Shown here one piece after another: positions 50,208-59,790 of a stretch of DNA of 64,000 bases. The stretch lies in contig CAKSYX010000001.1 in the NCBI GenBank assembly GCA_934525065.1, positions 124,001 to 188,000 of the forward strand. The letters are read 5' to 3'. Each line of letters opens with the position of its first letter. The first letter of the stretch is position 1. Below the pieces are notes generated by a model. The model made no database searches, was not told where the DNA came from, and worked only from the letters and a program-made list of their open reading frames with translations. Source of the DNA: an uncultured Eubacteriales bacterium (GTDB taxonomy: Bacteria > Bacillota > Clostridia > Oscillospirales > Acutalibacteraceae). A program made the translations under genes and the position numbers.

Positions 50208-50867
50208 ATGAACAATGCAGACCGCCTGTTCAGAAACGCCGTTTTCGGAGGTTTCAACAAGGATGATGTGATTGACTACATCGAAAACATGAAGAATGAG
50301 TTTTTTGAGTACCGTTCACAGGTTGAACAAACAATCAAAGAACTCAACGAAAAGGTTGCCGCATTAAGGGAAGAAGCGGTTGCGGCAAAAAAAGAAGCCG
50401 CTGAAGCTGTTGCCGCTTCAAAGGCCGCTATCGCTGCCGCCGAGGAAAAGGCTGCCGAAGCTGAGGTCAGATCCGCTGAAATGGCGGCAAAAGCTGACCC
50501 CGACGCAGTTGAAGAAATCAACAGCGCTGCCGACAAGCTGCGCAGGGTAGCTGACGAGCTTTGCGACAGTTTGACAGGCTTTCTTGACAGAATCGCCGAA
50601 AGCAGCGTTGCCGTAACAATTGAGCAGCCGCAGTCGGCTCAGACCGTTGCCGTTTCTGCCGAGGCTCAAACAGAAGAGTCTCAGAAGGAACAGCCAAAAG
50701 ACGGTCTTACTTTGACGAGGGAAAAAGAAGCCGACATTCTCTCGTTCATCGACAACATTTTAAAGAATGCATCGCAGACGGAAGAAAGTTCGGTCAAGGC
50801 GGAAAAGAAGAAAAAAGAAGAACCGTCACTTCTTGATTCATTGCTTCCGGATAACCTTTTCAGCTGA
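50208..50867 (+). CDS. DivIVA-like coiled-coil protein
   Basis: 219 residues from ATG 50208 with TTGGAGGG upstream. The N-terminus FRNAVFGGFNKDDVIDYIENM resembles the membrane-curvature-sensing start of DivIVA/GpsB proteins. An Ala/Glu/Lys-rich coiled coil follows (about 35-105), then a helix, and an acidic, Glu/Lys-rich tail ending in LLDSLLPDNLF, which may be a partner-binding peptide. It is probably a cytoplasmic scaffold for division or wall synthesis. The next gene codes for a secreted glucosaminidase, which fits a link with the wall. Confidence 0.75.
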   Translation: MNNADRLFRNAVFGGFNKDDVIDYIENMKNEFFEYRSQVEQTIKELNEKVAALREEAVAAKKEAAEAVAASKAAIAAAEEKAAEAEVRSAEMAAKADPDAVEEINSAADKLRRVADELCDSLTGFLDRIAESSVAVTIEQPQSAQTVAVSAEAQTEESQKEQPKDGLTLTREKEADILSFIDNILKNASQTEESSVKAEKKKKEEPSLLDSLLPDNLFS

Positions 50868-50918
50868 CTTTTCCGGCATTGCGCCGCAATGTCAACGTTA
50901 AAAGCCAAGGAGAATAGC

Positions 50919-53843
50919 ATGAATATAAAAGTCAAAAAGTTTTTTGCAGTTTTTCTGCTCGTGGTTTTTATAACTACCTCTTACTCGTTCTGTATTCAGC
51001 CCATTGCGGCCGCCGACAGCTTCGAACGTTCGATTTCCGATTTTCCCGCAAGCTATAAGCCGCAGCTTCGCAGGCTTCACAGCCTTTATCCAAAGTGGAA
51101 ATTCGTTGCTTTTGAAACCGGTATTGACTGGGACGAAGCCTTCAAGCAGGAGCAGGCTTATGACAGGAGCCTGTTTCCCCTTTCCTGCTCTGACATTTAT
51201 AAGAGCAAGGAGATTGGAGACTACAACTATGACAGAGGCTCCTACATTCAAAAGGACGGCGGTTTCGTTACAGCAAACAAGGCTGCAGTTGCGTATTACA
51301 TGGACCCGCGCAATTTTCTTGACGCCGCTTCAATTTTTCAGTTTGAAAGCCTTGAATACAGCGACGAGTTTGACGAAGATGCTGTTGAGTTTGTTCTCAA
51401 AGGCAGCTATATGTCAAACACTAAGATTTCGTATCTTGATTCAAACGGAAAGACCGTAAAAACGAGCAAAAAGTATTCAACGGCAATTTGTGAAGCCGGC
51501 AAAAAGAACAATGTCAACCCTTGTTACCTTGCTTCAAAAATCATCAACGAGGTCGGACTTTCCGGCAGTGCTTCCGTTTTCGGAAGCAACAAAAACTATC
51601 CCGGAATTTATAATTTCTACAATGTCGGAGCAAGTGACGGCAAGGGCGCGATTGAACGCGGACTTAAATGGGCAAGTACCGGTACCACTTATTCAAGGCC
51701 TTGGAATACACCGATGAAATCAATTACCGGCGGAGCTGAATTTATCGCCGAATCATACATTGCAGAAGGACAGTTCACGCCATACCTTCAAAAATTCAAC
51801 GTGAATCCCAAAGCCGGATACCGTATTTACGACCACCAATACATGACCAATGTCTGCGGTGCCGTCATTCAGGCATACTCTTCGTACCAGTCATATAAGT
51901 CCTCAAATCTTCTCGGCAACAGTTTTGTTTTTTCAATTCCTGTTTTCAACAACATGGACGATGAAAACGGCAAGGACGGAAGCATCTCTCTTGCCGATTC
52001 AAAAAATCAGACGGGCACAATCGCAAACTCCGGCTGCAATGTCAGAAAAGGGCCTTCAACAAGTAATGCAAAGTATGATTTTCAGCCGGACAAAGGAACG
52101 AAGGTTCAGGTTCTCGGCCTTGTTTCAACTGATTCGAGTTATTATTATGACTACCTCAGTTACCCATACTGGTACAAAATTAAGTTTACCTATAATTCAA
52201 GGTCATACACCGGTTATATGCCGCAGAGCTTTATTAAGCTTGATTCATCATTGACAGTTCCCGTCGGAATATACAATCCAGGATATGACTCTGACAGCGG
52301 CAAGAAGCTGCGTCTGATCTCGTTCAATGAAAAGATTGCAACAATTCAAAATGATTACACCATTCTTTTCAAAACAAAGGGAATCGTTTCAATCGCCGCA
52401 TATGACTCAACCGGACGAATGTCAATCGTTCAATACGGTGTTGCCGACGGCAAACGACCCGACATCGTGACAGGTATAAAGCAATCATCGATAAAAACAT
52501 CCTCATACACACTTTCATGGAACAGCGTTAGGGAGGCAACCGGCTATACCGTCTACAGATACAACAGTAAAACGCAGAATTTTGACGCTTTGAAGACAAC
52601 AGCAGCAACAAAGCTTGCTATCAAATCTAAAACGTCCGGGCAAATTGACACATATATCGTGAAAGCTCTGAAAAAGGTTACAGACGATCTGATTCTTGAA
52701 AGCTATGATTCCGAGCCTTTTATGGCCGCCACAAAGCCGCAGAAGCCGACTTTCTCTTCGCAAAGCAAAACCTCTGACAGCGGATACACCTTGAATTGGA
52801 GCCAAAGCCCTAATGCCAACGGATATCAGATTCAGGTTTACGATGAGAACGGCGGGAGCTATTCCTCGCTTAAAACAACGACTGAAAACAAGCTTTCCGT
52901 TACCTCTCTCGGCTCATTGACTTCCGACAAGTACCGAGTTCGCGCATATATTCGGATTAACGGTAAAAATATTTACAGTGACTATTCTGCCGCTTTCACC
53001 GCCTCAACCGCGCCAAGTGCTCCAAAGAGCCCGAAAGTTTCAGCTATATCGGCAACGTCTTACACGATTTCATGGAAGAAAGTCTCCGGTGCCGAAGGAT
53101 ACAGAGTTTACAGAAAAGATGAAAAGACCGGAAAATACACCTTTGTTGTTGCCGCAAAGGGAACTTCGGTTCAGATAAGCGGCCGCGACAACGGTTCTCA
53201 TGACGAATACGTTATCCGTTCGTATATAACACTCGGAAAAGCGACTTTGCTCAGCGGGAACTCTGCGGCGGTCAAAGCCGTCACAAAGCCGGCAAAAGTC
53301 AAATCGCTGAAGCAAAGCTCGACCAAATCATCAGGCTATACACTCAGCTGGAAAGCTGTTTCCGGAGCAGACGGATATTGCGTTTACAGATATGATTCGG
53401 CTAAGAAAAAGTATGTCAGAATGGCAACGGTCACAACAAACAAATACGTTGTTAAGAATCTGAAAGCCGGCAAATCCGCTCAGTATAAAGTCCGCGCCTT
53501 TGTAAAGCTCGGAAATAAAACGTATTACGGAAGTTACAGCAACGTTTTAAAAGCCGTTACGGCACCGGCGGAGGTTCAAAAGCTGCAGCTTTCAAAAAAT
53601 AACGGTTCAAAGTATACCGTTAAATGGAGCAAAGCCTCCGGAGCAGACGGATACAGAGTATTCAGATACAATTCAAAAAGCAAAAAATACGTCTGTATTG
53701 ATACCGTGACCAAAACTTCTGCCACAATTAAGGCGGCAGCCGCAAAAGGCAGCGAATCACTTTATATCAAAGCATACATCAAAAACGGAAAAGCTTTTGT
53801 TTACGGCAATCGCTCACCGATACTGAAAGTAAAAATCAAGTAA
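50919..53843 (+). CDS. Secreted N-acetylglucosaminidase with SH3-like domain and five Fn3-like repeats
   Basis: 974 residues from ATG 50919 with AAGGAG. A signal peptide (about 1-34) is followed by a glucosaminidase-type region (about 100-300; YYMDPRNFL, then SKIINEVGLSGSASVFG with the likely catalytic Glu211, and PGIYNFYNVGA), as in LytD/GH73-like peptidoglycan hydrolases. An SH3-like domain lies at about 367-442 (CNVRKGPS). Five repeats of about 90 residues then fill 517-974, each with a YT-x-x-W-x-x-(V/A)-x-x-A-x-GY core of Fn3 type. No LPxTG or membrane anchor is seen at the end. It should cut glycan strands outside the cell. It sits between a DivIVA-like gene and metG. Confidence 0.88.
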   Translation: MNIKVKKFFAVFLLVVFITTSYSFCIQPIAAADSFERSISDFPASYKPQLRRLHSLYPKWKFVAFETGIDWDEAFKQEQAYDRSLFPLSCSDIYKSKEIGDYNYDRGSYIQKDGGFVTANKAAVAYYMDPRNFLDAASIFQFESLEYSDEFDEDAVEFVLKGSYMSNTKISYLDSNGKTVKTSKKYSTAICEAGKKNNVNPCYLASKIINEVGLSGSASVFGSNKNYPGIYNFYNVGASDGKGAIERGLKWASTGTTYSRPWNTPMKSITGGAEFIAESYIAEGQFTPYLQKFNVNPKAGYRIYDHQYMTNVCGAVIQAYSSYQSYKSSNLLGNSFVFSIPVFNNMDDENGKDGSISLADSKNQTGTIANSGCNVRKGPSTSNAKYDFQPDKGTKVQVLGLVSTDSSYYYDYLSYPYWYKIKFTYNSRSYTGYMPQSFIKLDSSLTVPVGIYNPGYDSDSGKKLRLISFNEKIATIQNDYTILFKTKGIVSIAAYDSTGRMSIVQYGVADGKRPDIVTGIKQSSIKTSSYTLSWNSVREATGYTVYRYNSKTQNFDALKTTAATKLAIKSKTSGQIDTYIVKALKKVTDDLILESYDSEPFMAATKPQKPTFSSQSKTSDSGYTLNWSQSPNANGYQIQVYDENGGSYSSLKTTTENKLSVTSLGSLTSDKYRVRAYIRINGKNIYSDYSAAFTASTAPSAPKSPKVSAISATSYTISWKKVSGAEGYRVYRKDEKTGKYTFVVAAKGTSVQISGRDNGSHDEYVIRSYITLGKATLLSGNSAAVKAVTKPAKVKSLKQSSTKSSGYTLSWKAVSGADGYCVYRYDSAKKKYVRMATVTTNKYVVKNLKAGKSAQYKVRAFVKLGNKTYYGSYSNVLKAVTAPAEVQKLQLSKNNGSKYTVKWSKASGADGYRVFRYNSKSKKYVCIDTVTKTSATIKAAAAKGSESLYIKAYIKNGKAFVYGNRSPILKVKIK

Positions 53844-53881
53844 TACCGAACACCTAAAACAGAAAGAGAGATGATCCTTTA

Positions 53882-55819
53882 ATGGATAAGGGAAAGTTTT
53901 ACATCACTACCGCCATTGCGTATACCTCAAGGAAACCGCACATCGGCAACAGCTATGAAATTGTTTTGACTGACGCGATCGCAAGGTATAAACGTCTTTG
54001 CGGTTACGACGTTTTCATGCTCACAGGTACCGATGAGCACGGCCAGAAAATCGAGGATTACGCTAAAGCGGCAGGAATAACGCCCAAGGAATATGTTGAC
54101 AAGGTTGCCGGCGAAATCAAGGGCATCTGCGACCTGCTCAACACTACCTACGACAAATTCATCAGAACAACTGATGAATACCACGAGAAATGCGTTCAGA
54201 AAATCTTCAAAAAGCTCTATAACCAAGGAGATATTTACAAGAGCGAATATGAAGGCCTTTACTGCACCCCTTGTGAGTCCTTTTGGACCGAGGCACAGCT
54301 CAAGGACGGAAAATGCCCTGATTGCGGACGTGAAGTAAAAAAAGCCAAGGAAGAAGCATATTTTCTTCGCCTTTCAAAGTATCAGAAACAGCTTGAAAAG
54401 TATATTGAGGACAACGAACACTTCATTTATCCAGAAAGCCGCAAGAAAGAGATGCTCAATAACTTCATAAAGCCCGGCCTTCAGGATCTCTGCGTCTCCC
54501 GTTCCTCCTTTAAATGGGGCATTCCTGTAACCTTTGACAACAAGCACGTTATCTATGTATGGATTGATGCACTTTCAAACTATATCACCGCTCTCGGCTA
54601 CGACCCGGACGGCAGCAGTGAGCTTTACAAAAAATACTGGCCTGCAGACGTTCACATCATCGGCAAGGACATTGTCCGTTTTCACACGATTTATTGGCCC
54701 ATTATGCTCATGGCACTCGGTGAGCCGCTTCCCAAACAGGTTTACGGCCACCCGTGGCTTCTTTTCGGAACAGACAAGATGTCAAAATCAAAGGGCAACG
54801 TTATTTATGCAGACGACCTTGTGAGCCTTCTCGGCGTTGACGCCGTGCGCTACTATCTGCTGGCAGAAATGCCACACGCAAACGACGGTTCAATCTCATA
54901 TGAGACAATTATTGAAAGATATAACTCAGACCTTGCAAATACACTCGGAAACCTCGTCAACAGAACCATTGCAATGACTAACAAATATTTTGACGGTGTT
55001 GTCCCCGCTCCTGTCTGCCCCAATGCGCTTGATGACGAGCTGAAAGCCTGCGCAAGCGGTGCCGTTGCTGACGTTGACAGGTTCATAAACAGCTATCACA
55101 TGGCTGACGCAGTTGAAGCAGTAATGAACCTTGCAAAACGCTGCAACAAATATATTGACGAAACCGCTCCATGGGCACTTGCAAAAGACGAAAGCAAAAA
55201 AGAGCGTCTCGGCACTGTTCTTTATAACCTCCTTGAAGGTATACGCTACATTGCCGTTCTCATTTCCCCGTTTATGCCCGACACCTCAAAGGCGATTCTG
55301 GAACAGATGTCCTGCGATGTTGCCGACTATGACAGCCTTGAAAGCTTTGGTGCTTTTAAGCCGGGAACAATTGTAAAAACGCCGACTCCCCTCTTTGCAA
55401 GAATCGACGCTGAAAAAATGCTTTCTGAAATTGCGAAGAAGCAGGAAGAAGCCGCAAAAAAGGAAAAGACAATTGAAGAAATTGAAGGCATTGCAAAAAT
55501 CGGAATTGACGATTTTGCAAAGGTTGACCTTCGCATTGCAAAAGTTGTTGACTGTGTTCCGGTCAAAAGAGCTAAAAAGCTTCTTCAGCTTACGCTCGAC
55601 GACGGCACCGGAAAGAACAGAACGGTTGCTTCCGGAATTGCAAAATGGTATAAGCCGGAAGACCTTATCGGAAAGCAGGTCATTGTTGTGGCCAACCTCA
55701 AAAGTGCCGTTCTTTGCGGCGTTGAGAGCAACGGCATGATTCTTGCCGCAGACTGCGGTGAAGACGACGTCAAGGTCGTTTTTGTTGACGGTATGCCCAA
55801 CGGAGCCAAGGTCAGATGA
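53882..55819 (+). CDS. metG: Methionyl-tRNA synthetase
   Basis: 645 residues. The class I signatures are PHIGNSYE (HIGH) and TDKMSKSKGN (KMSKS). A zinc knuckle is seen in CTPCESFW ... CPDCGRE. The anticodon-binding helical domain follows, and at about 540-645 there is an EMAP/Trbp111-like tRNA-binding domain (DFAKVDLRIAKVVDCVPV). It charges tRNA-Met. AGAGAGATG lies before the ATG. Its stop overlaps the tatD start (ATGA), a frequent pairing in Firmicutes. Confidence 0.97.
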   Translation: MDKGKFYITTAIAYTSRKPHIGNSYEIVLTDAIARYKRLCGYDVFMLTGTDEHGQKIEDYAKAAGITPKEYVDKVAGEIKGICDLLNTTYDKFIRTTDEYHEKCVQKIFKKLYNQGDIYKSEYEGLYCTPCESFWTEAQLKDGKCPDCGREVKKAKEEAYFLRLSKYQKQLEKYIEDNEHFIYPESRKKEMLNNFIKPGLQDLCVSRSSFKWGIPVTFDNKHVIYVWIDALSNYITALGYDPDGSSELYKKYWPADVHIIGKDIVRFHTIYWPIMLMALGEPLPKQVYGHPWLLFGTDKMSKSKGNVIYADDLVSLLGVDAVRYYLLAEMPHANDGSISYETIIERYNSDLANTLGNLVNRTIAMTNKYFDGVVPAPVCPNALDDELKACASGAVADVDRFINSYHMADAVEAVMNLAKRCNKYIDETAPWALAKDESKKERLGTVLYNLLEGIRYIAVLISPFMPDTSKAILEQMSCDVADYDSLESFGAFKPGTIVKTPTPLFARIDAEKMLSEIAKKQEEAAKKEKTIEEIEGIAKIGIDDFAKVDLRIAKVVDCVPVKRAKKLLQLTLDDGTGKNRTVASGIAKWYKPEDLIGKQVIVVANLKSAVLCGVESNGMILAADCGEDDVKVVFVDGMPNGAKVR

Positions 55820-56595
55820 TGTACAGCGGAATTTTTGATACGCACGCCCATTATGACGACGAAAAATTTGACGATGACAGAGCTCAGGTTCTGTCGTCGC
55901 TGAAAGACGGCGGTGTCTGCGGCGTAATTGACTGCGGCTGTGACCTTTCTTCCTCTCTCAAAGCTATTGAGCTTTCCGAAAAGTACGATTTTGTCTATGC
56001 AGCCGTCGGAATTCATCCGCACGAGACAGCCGAAGCCGGAGCAAACGATTTTGATGAAATTAAAAAGCTTTTTTCAAAGGAAAAGGTTGTTGCTGTCGGT
56101 GAGATCGGTCTTGACTATCACTATGACTTTTCGCCCCGCGAAGTTCAGCTTACATTCTTTGAGCGTCAGATCATTCTTTCAAAGGAGCTTGACCTTCCGA
56201 TTATTGTCCATGACCGCGAAGCACACGAAGACACAATGAATCTTTTGAAAAAGTACAAGCCCAAAGGCGTTGTTCATTGCTTTTCAGGCAGTGCAGAAAT
56301 GGCAAAGGAGGTTCTGAAGCTCGGCATGTATATCGGTCTCGGCGGGGCCGTTACATTTAAAAATGCGCGCAAGCCGCTTGAGGTTGCCGCAATCATTCCC
56401 GATGACAGACTTCTCCTTGAAACAGACTGTCCTTATATGGCACCGGTTCCGTTCAGAGGCAGCCGCTGCGATTCAACAATGATTGCCTATACCGCTCAGA
56501 AGCTTGCGGAAGAACGCGGATGTGAGGTTCAAAGTCTGATTGACAAATGTAGAGTCAACGCAAAAGAGTTGTTTAAGCTTCCGCAATCTATATAA
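55816..56595 (+). CDS. TatD family metal-dependent hydrolase
   Basis: 259 residues. Metal ligands appear in FDTHAHYDD, GEIGLDYHYD, IIVHDREAHEDT, VHCFSG and ETDCPYMAP. TatD proteins are TIM-barrel nucleases or deoxyribonuclease-like enzymes of the cytoplasm. The start overlaps the end of metG; two consecutive ATG codons (55816, 55819) are possible. The downstream hairpin ends the plus-strand run that began at the divIVA-like gene. Confidence 0.93.
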   Translation: MMYSGIFDTHAHYDDEKFDDDRAQVLSSLKDGGVCGVIDCGCDLSSSLKAIELSEKYDFVYAAVGIHPHETAEAGANDFDEIKKLFSKEKVVAVGEIGLDYHYDFSPREVQLTFFERQIILSKELDLPIIVHDREAHEDTMNLLKKYKPKGVVHCFSGSAEMAKEVLKLGMYIGLGGAVTFKNARKPLEVAAIIPDDRLLLETDCPYMAPVPFRGSRCDSTMIAYTAQKLAEERGCEVQSLIDKCRVNAKELFKLPQSI

Positions 56596-56599
56596 ACAT

Positions 56600-56645
56600 A
56601 AAAAAGCGATGTCCGAACACCCAAGGTTCGGACATCACTTTTTTA
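56600..56645. terminator. Bidirectional terminator between tatD and rhamnulokinase
   Basis: An 11-bp perfect stem GATGTCCGAAC / GTTCGGACATC, extended by A-T pairs, has a T tract on the plus side and an A tract (T on minus) on the other. Confidence 0.88.
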
Positions 56646-56654
56646 TTACTGTTT

Positions 56655-58016
56655 TTACGAACAAAATGACTTTCTGATGATTTTTCTCGCTTCATCAAGG
56701 CTGCCGAGTTCACCGGAAAAGATAAACTGAGAAAGCAAATTTCCTGTTGCGGTTGCCTCAACGGGACCGGCAGAAACAGGCTTTCCGGTGTATTTCTCGG
56801 TAAGCTCATTTAGGTATCTGTCTTTGCTGCCGCCGCCGACAATGTGAATTGACGAAATGCACTTACCGGTAACGTTCTCAATTTCTTTAATTGCCGCCGC
56901 GTATGAATTTGCAAGAGAATGATATACGCTGTTGATTGCCGCCCCAAGTGAAAGATTCGGCTTTTGAAGGAGGTCTTTAATTGCCTCGATCATATTTACT
57001 GGCGCAACAAGTGACGGGGAATTGACGTCTATAAAATAAAACTCACCGCTTTCTTTTGCGAGGTTCATCATCTCGTCATACGTCAGAGATTTGTTCAAAT
57101 TCTTTCTGATGTTCTGCAAAAGCCACATTCCCATGTAGTTTTTCAAAAAACGGAAGCGGTAATCAATTCCTCCCTCGTTGGCGAAGTTATATGTTCTGCT
57201 TTTTTCCGAGATAATCGCTTCTTCACTTTCTGTCCCGATAAGGCTCCAAGTACCGGAAGAAATGTAAACGCTGTCTTTTTCAAGCGGGCAGGCTGCTACG
57301 GCACTTGCTGTGTCATGCGACGGACAAAATACGACCTTTGAAGAAAAGCCGAGTTCTTGCCTGATTTCTTCCTTAAAATCACCGACCAAAGTTCCAGGTT
57401 TGACGATTCTTCCGAGAAGCTCTTTTTCAATGCCAAAACGTTCAAGCAATGTTTCATCCCAGTCTTTCGTCTTTGCACAAACAAGTGCAGTCGTTGTGCA
57501 GTTTGTGTATTCGTTAAAAATTACACCGGTGAGCTTATAAGAAAGATAAGCCGGCATCATGAGAAAATACTTTGCCGTTTCAAGCCTGCCGCTCTCCTTT
57601 TCGCAAAACAGTTGGTAAACCGTATTATAGCTTTGCTTTTGAATTCCTGTTTTTTCGTAAAGTTCCTCAAAAGGAACGATTTCTTCGCTTTTTAAAACAG
57701 CCTCGGCGGTTCTGCCGTCTCTGTAACAATACGCCGGCAGAATTTCCTCCTTTTTTTCGTCAAGCAGAACGTAATCTACTCCCCAGGTATCAATAGCTAC
57801 CGTCTCGGGAACAATACCGCAATTTTTACAGGCTCTAAGCCCGTTCACAACTTCATTGAAAATAAGCTCTGTGTCCCAAACTAAAGAACCGTTTTCCTTT
57901 TTAAATGAGTTTTCAAAGCGATAGACTTCTCGGAGCTGCATCAGTCCGTTTTGAATATAGCCAACAATATGCCGTCCGCCGGAAGCACCGATATCAATTG
58001 CAAGATGATATTTCAT
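56655..58016 (-). CDS. rhaB: Rhamnulokinase (FGGY family)
   Basis: 453 residues. The N-terminal DIGASGGRHIVG, the TWGVDYVLLDE segment, SSGTWSLIG, and the C-terminal HIVGGGSKDRYLN with SAGPVEATATGN match RhaB, which phosphorylates L-rhamnulose. AGGAG is eight bases before ATG, and a TTGCAA-17-TATAAT promoter precedes it. No rhamnose isomerase, aldolase or AraC-type regulator is in the window. A divergent GPH transporter is next, so a sugar unit is likely, but its sugar cannot be fixed. Confidence 0.9.
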   Translation of the reverse strand: MKYHLAIDIGASGGRHIVGYIQNGLMQLREVYRFENSFKKENGSLVWDTELIFNEVVNGLRACKNCGIVPETVAIDTWGVDYVLLDEKKEEILPAYCYRDGRTAEAVLKSEEIVPFEELYEKTGIQKQSYNTVYQLFCEKESGRLETAKYFLMMPAYLSYKLTGVIFNEYTNCTTTALVCAKTKDWDETLLERFGIEKELLGRIVKPGTLVGDFKEEIRQELGFSSKVVFCPSHDTASAVAACPLEKDSVYISSGTWSLIGTESEEAIISEKSRTYNFANEGGIDYRFRFLKNYMGMWLLQNIRKNLNKSLTYDEMMNLAKESGEFYFIDVNSPSLVAPVNMIEAIKDLLQKPNLSLGAAINSVYHSLANSYAAAIKEIENVTGKCISSIHIVGGGSKDRYLNELTEKYTGKPVSAGPVEATATGNLLSQFIFSGELGSLDEARKIIRKSFCS

Positions 58017-58076
58017 ATAACTTCTCCTAAAAGATAATATTTGACATAAATTACTAAAGCAATAATCTTATCTATG

Positions 58077-58105
58077 ATTATAAACTATAGAGCTTTCTTT
58101 TGCAA
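58077..58105 (-). promoter_or_regulatory. Candidate promoter of rhaB
   Basis: Minus strand TTGCAA (58105-58100), 17 bases, TATAAT (58082-58077). Confidence 0.75.
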
Positions 58106-58190
58106 CAGTTAAAGCAATACTAAAATCCGTTCTGGTTGTATAAATCATACAGTATTTTTAGACAAAGGTGGCTCTTTTCCGTTATTTGTA

Positions 58191-58219
58191 TTGAAAACAG
58201 TACCGAACTGTGATATCAT
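58191..58219 (+). promoter_or_regulatory. Candidate promoter of the GPH transporter
   Basis: TTGAAA (58191-58196), 17 bases, TATCAT (58214-58219). The spacer holds the inverted repeat ACAGT-ACCGA-ACTGT. Confidence 0.75.
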
Positions 58220-58234
58220 TACAATTACTGTGAC

Positions 58235-58248
58235 CGCAAACGGTTGCG
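58235..58248 (+). promoter_or_regulatory. LacI-type operator candidate before the GPH transporter
   Basis: CGCAAACGGTTGCG has arms CGCAA / TTGCG around a CG-containing centre, like LacI/GalR-family operators. It sits about 10-23 bases after the expected transcription start, where a bound repressor would block transcription. Confidence 0.6.
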
Positions 58249-58275
58249 TATTACTTTTTTGGGAGAGAACGAAGA

Positions 58276-59706
58276 ATGAAAAAAGATTCAAAGAAAACAT
58301 TGACATTCGGCAAAATCGTTCTGTATTCCGTTGGAATTTTCGGAATTCAGCTTCTTGTCGGATACATCAACACCTACCAGTCGCAGTTTTACACAAGTGT
58401 CCTTGCAGCCGACCTCACAAAGTGTGCGGTAATCATTTTGATTGCCAAAGTCATCAGCTCGTTTGCCGACCCGATAATCGGCAATATTATTGACTCGGCT
58501 CACTTCAAGGGCGGAAAGATGAAGCCTTTCGTTGCAATGAGCATTATCCCGTTTGCACTTGTGACAACGCTTATGTTTATTGCAATCGACTTTAAAAGCG
58601 ACACCGCAAAGTATGCATACATAACCGTGACGACAGTCCTTTGGAACGTTGTCATGAGTTTCGCAGATATTCCCAGTCAGGGTATGCTGGCAGTTCTCAG
58701 CCCCTCAAGCGAAGAGAAAAACAGCTGTGCAGGAATTGCAAATATGCTAAAATCGCTTGCGCTTGTTGCACCGAACCTTGTTGTTCCCGTCATCTGTATG
58801 CTTACCGGCTCAGCGGTCATTACAAAAAAGGAATACATAATTTCTGCTGTTGCTATGGGTATATTCGCAATCGTTACGACCGCGATCATGCTGAAAGGCT
58901 CGAAGGAAGTAATCAAGAGCGAGCCCAACAAAATGGGATTTAGGGAAATGTTTTCCGAGCTGTTTTCAAACAAGCCGCTTATGATCATCTTTCTTATCAA
59001 TATTCTCGGCTTCGGAAGAAACATGGCGGTCAGCATCGGCGTTCAGGCGGCTGCGGTTTTGCTCGACGAATTCACGATTCCCGGCTTGAACATTACCCTC
59101 AGCGGCGAAAACCTTCCGATAATCCTCGGCGTCGGTGCCGCGATTCCGTCCACCCTCTCCGTTGTTCTTACTCCGGTTATTTCAAAGAAATTCGGAGTAA
59201 AGAAAACCTTTATGGCCTTCGGCGTATACGGTGCGATTGCAGCGATGGGATATTACTTCCTCTTTGCTTTCGGTCCGGAGTGGTTCCGTTCACTTTGGGG
59301 TATTCTCCTCGGCCAGTTCGTTATTAACTTTATGTTCGGCCCTCACGGCTTTGCTCCGCTCATTATGCTTTCCGATTCGGTTGACTACCGAGAAATGACA
59401 ACAGGCAAAAGAACCGAGGGTATTCAGTATTCCGTTCTCAGCCTTTCAATCAAGCTTGCAAACGCCTTTTCGGTTGCAGTCGGTGTTTTCATTGTCGGTC
59501 TTTCGGGTTACATCGGAACAATGACCTTTGCCGAAGTTACGCCGCACATGAAAAACGTTGTCATGGCTGCATATTGGTTCATTCCCGGCCTTTGCACAGC
59601 ACTCAGCATGATTCCCATGCTCTTTTATAAGCTTGACCGAAAAGAGGTCAAACAGCAGATCAAAGACTTTATTGCCAAGCGCGACGGCGAAGTTGTTGCT
59701 AAATAA
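58276..59706 (+). CDS. GPH-type (MFS_2/MelB) sugar:cation symporter
   Basis: 476 residues with about twelve hydrophobic helices. The family motif near helix 2-3 reads SSFADPIIGNIIDSA, and the C-terminal half has VDYREMTTGKRTEGIQYS, the typical MelB/GPH cytoplasmic segment. It should import a sugar or glycoside with a cation. GGGAGAG precedes ATG, and a promoter with a LacI-type palindrome lies upstream. Divergence from rhaB suggests a deoxysugar or glycoside as substrate, which is inference. Confidence 0.88.
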   Translation: MKKDSKKTLTFGKIVLYSVGIFGIQLLVGYINTYQSQFYTSVLAADLTKCAVIILIAKVISSFADPIIGNIIDSAHFKGGKMKPFVAMSIIPFALVTTLMFIAIDFKSDTAKYAYITVTTVLWNVVMSFADIPSQGMLAVLSPSSEEKNSCAGIANMLKSLALVAPNLVVPVICMLTGSAVITKKEYIISAVAMGIFAIVTTAIMLKGSKEVIKSEPNKMGFREMFSELFSNKPLMIIFLINILGFGRNMAVSIGVQAAAVLLDEFTIPGLNITLSGENLPIILGVGAAIPSTLSVVLTPVISKKFGVKKTFMAFGVYGAIAAMGYYFLFAFGPEWFRSLWGILLGQFVINFMFGPHGFAPLIMLSDSVDYREMTTGKRTEGIQYSVLSLSIKLANAFSVAVGVFIVGLSGYIGTMTFAEVTPHMKNVVMAAYWFIPGLCTALSMIPMLFYKLDRKEVKQQIKDFIAKRDGEVVAK

Positions 59707-59726
59707 GCTTAAAACTATAATATAAC

Positions 59727-59778
59727 AAAAAGGCTGTAATACTATCTGGCACGAACCGGGAAGTATTACAGCCTTTTT
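59727..59778. terminator. Bidirectional terminator between the GPH transporter and PanE-like genes
   Basis: A perfect 17-bp stem AAAAAGGCTGTAATACT / AGTATTACAGCCTTTTT with an 18-base loop. Confidence 0.88.
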
Positions 59779-59790
59779 TAGTTTAATTTT

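Noticed and set aside
50276..50536. Ala/Ser-rich minus-strand open frame in the divIVA-like gene
   Set aside because: It mirrors the Ala/Glu-rich coiled coil on the plus strand, a common artefact.
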